Source of the DNA: an uncultured Micavibrio sp.
GTDB taxonomy: Bacteria > Pseudomonadota > Alphaproteobacteria > Micavibrionales > UBA1664
Direction of reading: 5' to 3'
Length of the DNA: 10,093 nt
NCBI GenBank assembly: GCA_913057885.1
Contig: CAJXOI010000015.1
Location: forward strand, 1-10,093
Part shown: positions 6,551-10,093 of the stretch, piece by piece
Numbering within the stretch: position 1 is the stretch's first letter
How the letters are laid out: each line of letters starts with the position of its first letter
Position numbers and translations under genes: made by a program
The notes under the pieces: generated by a model
The model's input: only the letters and a program-made list of their open reading frames with translations
Told to the model about the DNA's origin: nothing
The model's database searches: none

Positions 6551-6593
6551 CGGAAGATAGAATCAAGAGTTTATGGTTATTCTCTAACTTCCG
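6551..6593. repeat. CGGAAG/CTTCCG inverted repeat between cysS and the 97-residue gene
   Basis: CGGAAG (6551-6556) and CTTCCG (6588-6593) pair perfectly, with AGAG (6566-6569) and CTCT (6582-6585) pairing inside. It sits in the 3' untranslated region of the leftward transcript, between the stop codon (6636) and the terminator. It may be a stabilising 3' stem, and might help end cysS transcription from the other side. No T-run follows on either strand. Confidence 0.35.
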
Positions 6594-6635
6594 TTTGTTG
6601 TGCAATATTTTGGTAAGGGGGCAACCAAATAATTG

Positions 6636-6929
6636 CTATAAGCACATATACGGCACCATGGTTTGTTTTTTAAGGTGGGGTGCCGTCGCATGCTTTATGC
6701 CAAAGTAAAGACCCAGCGCTGCTGCCGCAGCTTGTTTCTTATTAATATAAGCTTCATTATTTTTAACCTCCGATGATGAAGAACATTGACTCGGTTTGAC
6801 GTTGGGCATCGGATAAGAATGATATGAATTCAAATCCATACCGTTCAAAGCCACAGTTTTTTCAGTTGGAAATATCATCAAGACCATGGCAAAACAGCCC
6901 ACGACCAGAAATCTTGTTAAACGCGACAT
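6636..6929 (-). CDS. Small exported protein of unknown function (97 residues)
   Basis: I do not recognise the family. An N-terminal signal peptide is clear: MSRLTR, a hydrophobic core at about 7-20, and a plausible signal peptidase site after TVA (25-27). VVGC (9-12) also fits a lipobox, but hydrophobic residues continue beyond the Cys, so cleavage further on is more likely. The mature part is short and polar, with a Ser-rich patch (SQCSSSSE), an Ala-rich helix (QAAAAALGLYFGIKHA, 66-81), a basic stretch and a C-terminal Met-Cys-Leu. Two cysteines (49 and 96) could form a disulfide. AGGG lies just upstream of the ATG, with a candidate promoter before it and a strong terminator after it, all of which support a real gene. 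Confidence 0.6.
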   Translation of the reverse strand: MSRLTRFLVVGCFAMVLMIFPTEKTVALNGMDLNSYHSYPMPNVKPSQCSSSSEVKNNEAYINKKQAAAAALGLYFGIKHATAPHLKKQTMVPYMCL

Positions 6930-6970
6930 TACCCTATAACCCTACTCTATTACATTTTTTTATATTATGT

Positions 6971-6997
6971 ATAATATTTAGTATAGAAGGTTGTCCA
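6971..6997 (-). promoter_or_regulatory. Candidate promoter for the 97-residue exported protein
   Basis: On the - strand TGGACA (6997-6992, 5 of 6 to TTGACA) is 15 bases from TATTAT (6976-6971, 5 of 6 to TATAAT). The spacing is slightly short. The -10 overlaps a 7-bp inverted repeat ATATTAT-GT-ATAATAT, which could be an operator or simply AT-rich chance. The start codon is about 42 bases further on. Confidence 0.35.
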
Positions 6998-7061
6998 CAA
7001 ACAGGCAAAAAAAATCGATACGATTTTAATAAAATTTAGTCACAATATTGACTCGAATTCG

Positions 7062-7108
7062 AAATAAAAAACCTTGAAAAATTAAATCTTTTTATAGCTT
7101 ATTTTCAA
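7062..7108 (-). terminator. Weak AT-rich hairpin with T-run after the lipoprotein gene
   Basis: Read leftward, TTGAAAA (7108-7102) pairs with TTTTCAA (7080-7074), then GG and six T (7071-7066). The stem is nearly all A/T with a 21-base loop, so if it is a terminator it is a poor one. Position just past the lipoprotein stop (7113) is the main argument. Confidence 0.25.
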
Positions 7109-7112
7109 TACG

Positions 7113-7547
7113 TTAATTTTTAACCTCGACTGAGATGGCATCTCCCTTAAGAGTTTGATATTCATCTGTGCCTGAATAAAAATAATTTTCTCCAAAAGAC
7201 GAAGGTGAATAACCTGTGAAGCTGTCTTGTCTCTCTCCTGCACTAATAAGAATTACACCATTTGCACCAATTTTTGCGGCTTGCTTTTTAAGCTCTTCCA
7301 AAGCACGATCAAGGGCTTCTTGTTCAGACAAAATTTCTACAGATTCAGACTGAACGATACCAATATATTCAAATTTTTCTTGAGGCGGATTTCTGTATAC
7401 TTCGACTACGTTGGGGTCTATTGGCTCCTGTTTTTCACCAGTTATTAAAGCTGATCCCGTGGAACACCCAACCAGTATTGAGAGAACCGACAAATAAACA
7501 AAGTTTTTGAAAATTGTATACTTAATGCCAAAAACTTGTTTTTCCAT
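7113..7547 (-). CDS. Small lipoprotein with GAN-type fold segment
   Basis: The 144-residue product starts with a basic N-region, a hydrophobic core and the lipobox LVGC (25-28), so it should be lipid-modified at Cys28 and anchored in the inner or outer membrane. The mature part has VVEVYRNPPQEKFEYIGIV (47-65), then a helix EQEALDRALEELKKQAAKIGANGVIL (positions 75-100, key AAKIGANGVIL), a Gly/Ser/Tyr loop, and a last strand KGDAISVEV. The helix followed by GAN-V-L is the pattern seen in small lipoproteins of the YbjQ/RcsF/DUF4156 kind, which sense or respond to envelope state in some bacteria; that similarity is by eye only. It is 60 bases downstream of the SCP2 gene on the same strand with no terminator between. 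It is clearly more AT-rich than the dehydrogenase. Confidence 0.75.
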   Translation of the reverse strand: MEKQVFGIKYTIFKNFVYLSVLSILVGCSTGSALITGEKQEPIDPNVVEVYRNPPQEKFEYIGIVQSESVEILSEQEALDRALEELKKQAAKIGANGVILISAGERQDSFTGYSPSSFGENYFYSGTDEYQTLKGDAISVEVKN

Positions 7548-7607
7548 GATTCTAAAATCCCATAATTCACGCTAAAAGCCAAACTCGCGCGGTCGATAAG
7601 CCGATAT

Positions 7608-7913
7608 TTAATCTTCAAGAATACTGTTCAGGCGCATGGCCAACCCCATATTGCCCTTGATCTTCAACTTGCGAGTCATAAAGGCCATGTTCGGGTCTTT
7701 GGTGCCGTCCATCAATCCTTTGAATAAATCCAGATCGGCAATCAGGGTCAGATCCGCCTCGCCATCCCCTTCGGTCACTGTTGCCGGGCGGTCGGAACAA
7801 TCGACAATCACTGTTGCATCATCGTGATCTTTCACAACAAATTTGACCGTTTTTTTGAAATCGGGTGCGAATTTTAATTTATCTTGAAATTGCGAAATCA
7901 AACTATCAAACAT
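7608..7913 (-). CDS. SCP2 sterol-carrier-like lipid-binding protein
   Basis: SCP2 proteins bind fatty acyl-CoA or other lipids in a hydrophobic tunnel and pass them to enzymes or membranes. The 101-residue product is the usual length for a free-standing bacterial SCP2 domain. Seen: an N-terminal amphipathic helix (MFDSLISQFQDKL), strands with FVVKDHDDATVIVD (25-38), the ADLTLIADLDLFKGLMDGTKDP core (about 53-74), and the family ending KLKIKGNMGLAMRLNSIL (82-99). There is no signal peptide, so it is cytoplasmic. AAGGGGA just upstream of the ATG is a good Shine-Dalgarno. It follows the 326-residue gene by 38 bases and lies in the same direction as the acyl-CoA dehydrogenase, which suggests a part in acyl-lipid handling. 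Confidence 0.93.
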   Translation of the reverse strand: MFDSLISQFQDKLKFAPDFKKTVKFVVKDHDDATVIVDCSDRPATVTEGDGEADLTLIADLDLFKGLMDGTKDPNMAFMTRKLKIKGNMGLAMRLNSILED

Positions 7914-7951
7914 GGCTTCCCCTTTTATATCAATAGGATAGCATGAAAAGG

Positions 7952-8932
7952 TTAATAAAACAGAATATTTTTACCCGCAATAACCGCATTTCTGGGAATA
8001 TCCGTCGCAGTAATGGATTTAATTTTTCGGCATGTATGAACATTATCATGGATATTTAATAATCTTTGTTCCTGACGCTGTAGCACGGCCTCCATAACAT
8101 ACCATCTGATTGTCGGTTCCTTGATTTTAAGACAGGTTTTGTCATTTAAAACCGTTTCAAAGAGATGGTGCATAAGCTCTATGCTCTTGGGGGATAGTAT
8201 ATACCCTCTTTCTTTAAATCGATTAACAGTGATCTGATTCATCTCCTTGGCGTTCAGCCGATGGCACACCAAATTTTCAATTTTGAAAGTTTGGAACCTC
8301 TTGTAATGCTGCTTCAAATAGGTGTGTGATTTTGTCGACATTGACAACACCACGGGACATTTCAAATTATAATCATCAATTAAAGAAAACAATTTATTCA
8401 TAATGATATCCACCCAATCATACCAATCCGCAACAGCAGGATTAGGGTTGGCGATTAACTCATCAAAACCATAAAAATCGAGAATGCGTTCCGGGTAATT
8501 ACGAAAAGCGTCTTCCATGTCCTTATACGCCTCTTGCACATAATATTGGACAAAGCTGTTTACGTTATAGGACATAACTTTATTCGTATTCATAAGGCCC
8601 GCTTGATAACAGAATTCGGCCACCGATTTTATGCCGTCTATTTGATGACCAGCGCCTGATACAACCAAAATTTCTGGTAAAAATCGCGCATAGTTTATGC
8701 CTGCTCGCTTTCGCATCCAATAAACAGCCTGCCGATCATTCCAGTCGTAAAGTTTTTTCTTTACATCCGGTAAGCCGATAATGGTTTCAATATGGGTTTG
8801 CACTTTTTTTTGACGGTTGAAAACTGCCTGAAGGTCTATACATCCCTTTTTTTGCGGGCATACCTTATTCTCCGCATCAGGTACCGGCAGTGATGTTGCA
8901 TAATAACTTAAAGGTGATGGTTGCGGCGTCAT
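7952..8932 (-). CDS. CbbX/SpoVK-like AAA+ protein with degenerate Walker A
   Basis: The order of motifs in this 326-residue protein follows the CbbX/SpoVK AAA+ domain. IIGLPDVKKKL (51-61) matches the IGLxxVK start. ILVVSGAGHQIDGIKSVAEF (88-107) stands where VSFTGNPGTGKTTVA belongs. NVNSFVQYYV (123-132) matches the ERADLVGEYIG segment. ERILDFYGFDEL (148-159) matches Walker B VLFIDEA, keeping Asp157-Glu158. PVVLSMS (193-199) matches the sensor-1 strand, and NRFKERGYILSPKSIELM (237-254) matches the small helical lid. The GxGKT loop is broken: the lysine is displaced (GHQIDGIKS), so ATP binding is doubtful. Residues 1-40 are extra, with CPQKKGC (25-31). The start has GGAGG 7-8 bases upstream. It lies between the dehydrogenase (61 bases) and SCP2 (38 bases) and looks more AT-rich than both. 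A pseudo-ATPase adaptor is the likeliest reading; an unrelated P-loop-like fold is possible. Confidence 0.65.
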   Translation of the reverse strand: MTPQPSPLSYYATSLPVPDAENKVCPQKKGCIDLQAVFNRQKKVQTHIETIIGLPDVKKKLYDWNDRQAVYWMRKRAGINYARFLPEILVVSGAGHQIDGIKSVAEFCYQAGLMNTNKVMSYNVNSFVQYYVQEAYKDMEDAFRNYPERILDFYGFDELIANPNPAVADWYDWVDIIMNKLFSLIDDYNLKCPVVLSMSTKSHTYLKQHYKRFQTFKIENLVCHRLNAKEMNQITVNRFKERGYILSPKSIELMHHLFETVLNDKTCLKIKEPTIRWYVMEAVLQRQEQRLLNIHDNVHTCRKIKSITATDIPRNAVIAGKNILFY

Positions 8933-8936
8933 GATA

Positions 8937-8959
8937 ATGCCCTCCTTCTATAAAGGCAT
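8937..8959 (-). promoter_or_regulatory. Strong Shine-Dalgarno inside a small inverted repeat
   Basis: AGGAGG (- strand, 8946-8941) lies 8 bases before the ATG of the 326-residue gene, the strongest ribosome site in the window. ATGCC (8959-8955) and GGCAT (8941-8937) flank it as a 5-bp inverted repeat, with CCTT/AAGG also able to pair inside. A leader hairpin could therefore partly hide the site. The stem is short, so this is only suggestive. Confidence 0.35.
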
Positions 8960-8993
8960 CTAAGCGTAAATCATCACACTTCAAGAACTTTTT

Positions 8994-10093
8994 TTAAAAC
9001 GCCTCCGCCTTCATGGCCATCAGAGGTTCTGCACCGGCCATAATGGATTTGAATTTCCAGTCTGCCTCGGGCAACATTTTTGTAAAAAAGAACGTCGCCG
9101 TTTGTAATTTTGTCTCGTAAAATTCACTGGATTGTTCGCCATCACCGCTCTCCAGCTTTTCCAGAGCAACCTTGGCCATTTGCGCCCACATATACCCCAT
9201 AGCCACAAGGGCAAATTGACGCAAGTAATCGGTTGAGGCTGCGCCCGCTTCCTCGGGATTTTTCAGCCCTTTTTGGGCGATTGTTGCCGTTGTTTGCTGC
9301 AATTTCATGAATGATTTTGCCAATGGCATGACATAGGGCATAAGGTCGGGGTTTTCACCCTCGGCCTCGATAAACGCCTGTACAGGGTGGAAGAAACGAC
9401 GCAATAAACGCCCATAACCCTGGGACATTTTACGCCCCACTAAGTCAAGCGCCTGAATACCGTTTGTTCCCTCATAAATTTCGGCAATACGCGCATCGCG
9501 CACATATTGTTCAACCCCATATTCCTGAATGTAACCGTGACCGCCATGAATTTGAACCGCCAGATTGGTCACCACAGACCCCATATCCGTGAAGTAGGCC
9601 TTTAGGATTGGTGTTAAAAGGGCGATCAGATCGTCTGCTTCTTGTCTTTTTTCCTTGTCAGGCTGTTTTTGCGATTCATCCAGCGCCATTGCCGCCCAAT
9701 AGGCCATGGCGCGACCGCCTTCGGTAAAGGCTTTACCGGTTAACAACATTTTTCGTACATCGGGGTGCACAATGATAGGATCAGCAGGTTTTTCAGGCTC
9801 TTTTACACCAGAGAGCGACCGCATTTGCAGGCGATCCTTGGCATAGTTGAGGCCATTTTGATACGCCACCTCGGCGATGCCCAAACCTTGCATCGCAACG
9901 CCCAAACGCGCCGCATTCATCATAGTAAACATCGCCTTCAACCCCTTATGCGGTTCACCGACCAACCATCCTTTGGCATTATCGTAATTCATGACCGCCG
10001 TGGCATTGCCATGAATACCCATTTTATGTTCGATTGATCCGCAGGCAACGCCCGTGTTCCTCTCGCCCACGGAGCCATCATCCTTTGGAAAGA
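8994..10093 (-). CDS. Acyl-CoA dehydrogenase, FadE/DmdC type, C-terminal part (5' end outside window)
   Basis: This FAD enzyme introduces a 2,3-double bond into acyl-CoA, the first step of beta-oxidation or of related acyl-CoA breakdown. The frame is open to the window edge, upstream of the GTG at 10070, which is internal: codons for PKDDGS precede VGERN as in the family. Counting from that Val, the fragment shows SIEHKMGIHGNAT (12-24), the flavin/dimer helix segment with RLGVAMQGLG, QIHGGHGYIQEYGVEQYVRD (173-192), and AEIYEGTNGIQ (196-206) with the catalytic-base Glu200. A long C-terminal extension of about 140 residues ends at MKAEAF. That extension marks the about 590-residue group often labelled 3-methylmercaptopropionyl-CoA dehydrogenase (DmdC) or FadE-like. 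The label alone does not prove the substrate. No terminator separates it from the 326-residue gene 61 bases on. Confidence 0.95.
   Translation of the reverse strand, partial: FPKDDGSVGERNTGVACGSIEHKMGIHGNATAVMNYDNAKGWLVGEPHKGLKAMFTMMNAARLGVAMQGLGIAEVAYQNGLNYAKDRLQMRSLSGVKEPEKPADPIIVHPDVRKMLLTGKAFTEGGRAMAYWAAMALDESQKQPDKEKRQEADDLIALLTPILKAYFTDMGSVVTNLAVQIHGGHGYIQEYGVEQYVRDARIAEIYEGTNGIQALDLVGRKMSQGYGRLLRRFFHPVQAFIEAEGENPDLMPYVMPLAKSFMKLQQTTATIAQKGLKNPEEAGAASTDYLRQFALVAMGYMWAQMAKVALEKLESGDGEQSSEFYETKLQTATFFFTKMLPEADWKFKSIMAGAEPLMAMKAEAF

Noticed and set aside
7053..7062. Perfect palindrome TCGAATTCGA
   Set aside because: Ten bases, isolated, in AT-rich sequence; chance or a simple restriction-type site explains it, and no promoter is placed to use it.
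10037..10070. GTG at 10070 as the start of the acyl-CoA dehydrogenase
   Set aside because: The frame continues open to the window edge with the family-typical DDGS before GERN, so the codon is an internal valine.

Overview
The window comes from an alphaproteobacterium of moderate GC content. The evidence is the RecN and cysteinyl-tRNA synthetase types, a PodJ-like polarity protein (an alphaproteobacterial hallmark), a stand-alone Smr protein with the N-terminal W...KP segment, and an acyl-CoA dehydrogenase/SCP2 lipid cluster. The dispersed palindromic repeats resemble families common in Rickettsiales-type and uncultured alphaproteobacteria. I cannot place it to genus; a Micavibrio-like lineage is only a guess.

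Layout. Bases 1-571 hold the C-terminal third of recN (+). Bases 572-1181, between convergent genes, contain no credible gene but a pile-up of at least six different palindromic repeat elements. One of them (859-952) folds on paper into an almost fully paired cloverleaf. Bases 1182-3143 (-) encode a 653-residue protein with a cytoplasmic coiled coil, one membrane segment, periplasmic Sel1 repeats and a C-terminal peptidoglycan-binding domain: the PodJ plan in compact form. Upstream of it is a stand-alone Smr protein (3301-3825, -).

A divergent promoter region (3826-3873) separates smr from a tight three-gene + strand unit. This holds an unrecognised exported protein (3874-4662), an unrecognised acidic protein (4665-5138) and cysS (5150-6487), with gaps of 2 and 11 bases.

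The rest is on the - strand, convergent with cysS. In transcription order it holds the C-terminal part of an FadE/DmdC-type acyl-CoA dehydrogenase (cut by the window edge at 10093), a 326-residue protein that looks like a CbbX/SpoVK-type AAA+ domain whose Walker A loop has decayed (7952-8932), an SCP2 lipid-carrier protein (7608-7913), a small lipoprotein (7113-7547) and a 97-residue exported protein (6636-6929). An intrinsic terminator (6491-6529) closes this series. The dehydrogenase and SCP2 protein suggest fatty-acyl metabolism, and the pseudo-AAA+ protein sits between them.

The items most worth pursuing are the degenerate AAA+ protein, the compact PodJ-like scaffold and the cloverleaf repeat. 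No tRNA, rRNA, CRISPR array, insertion sequence or phage gene was seen.
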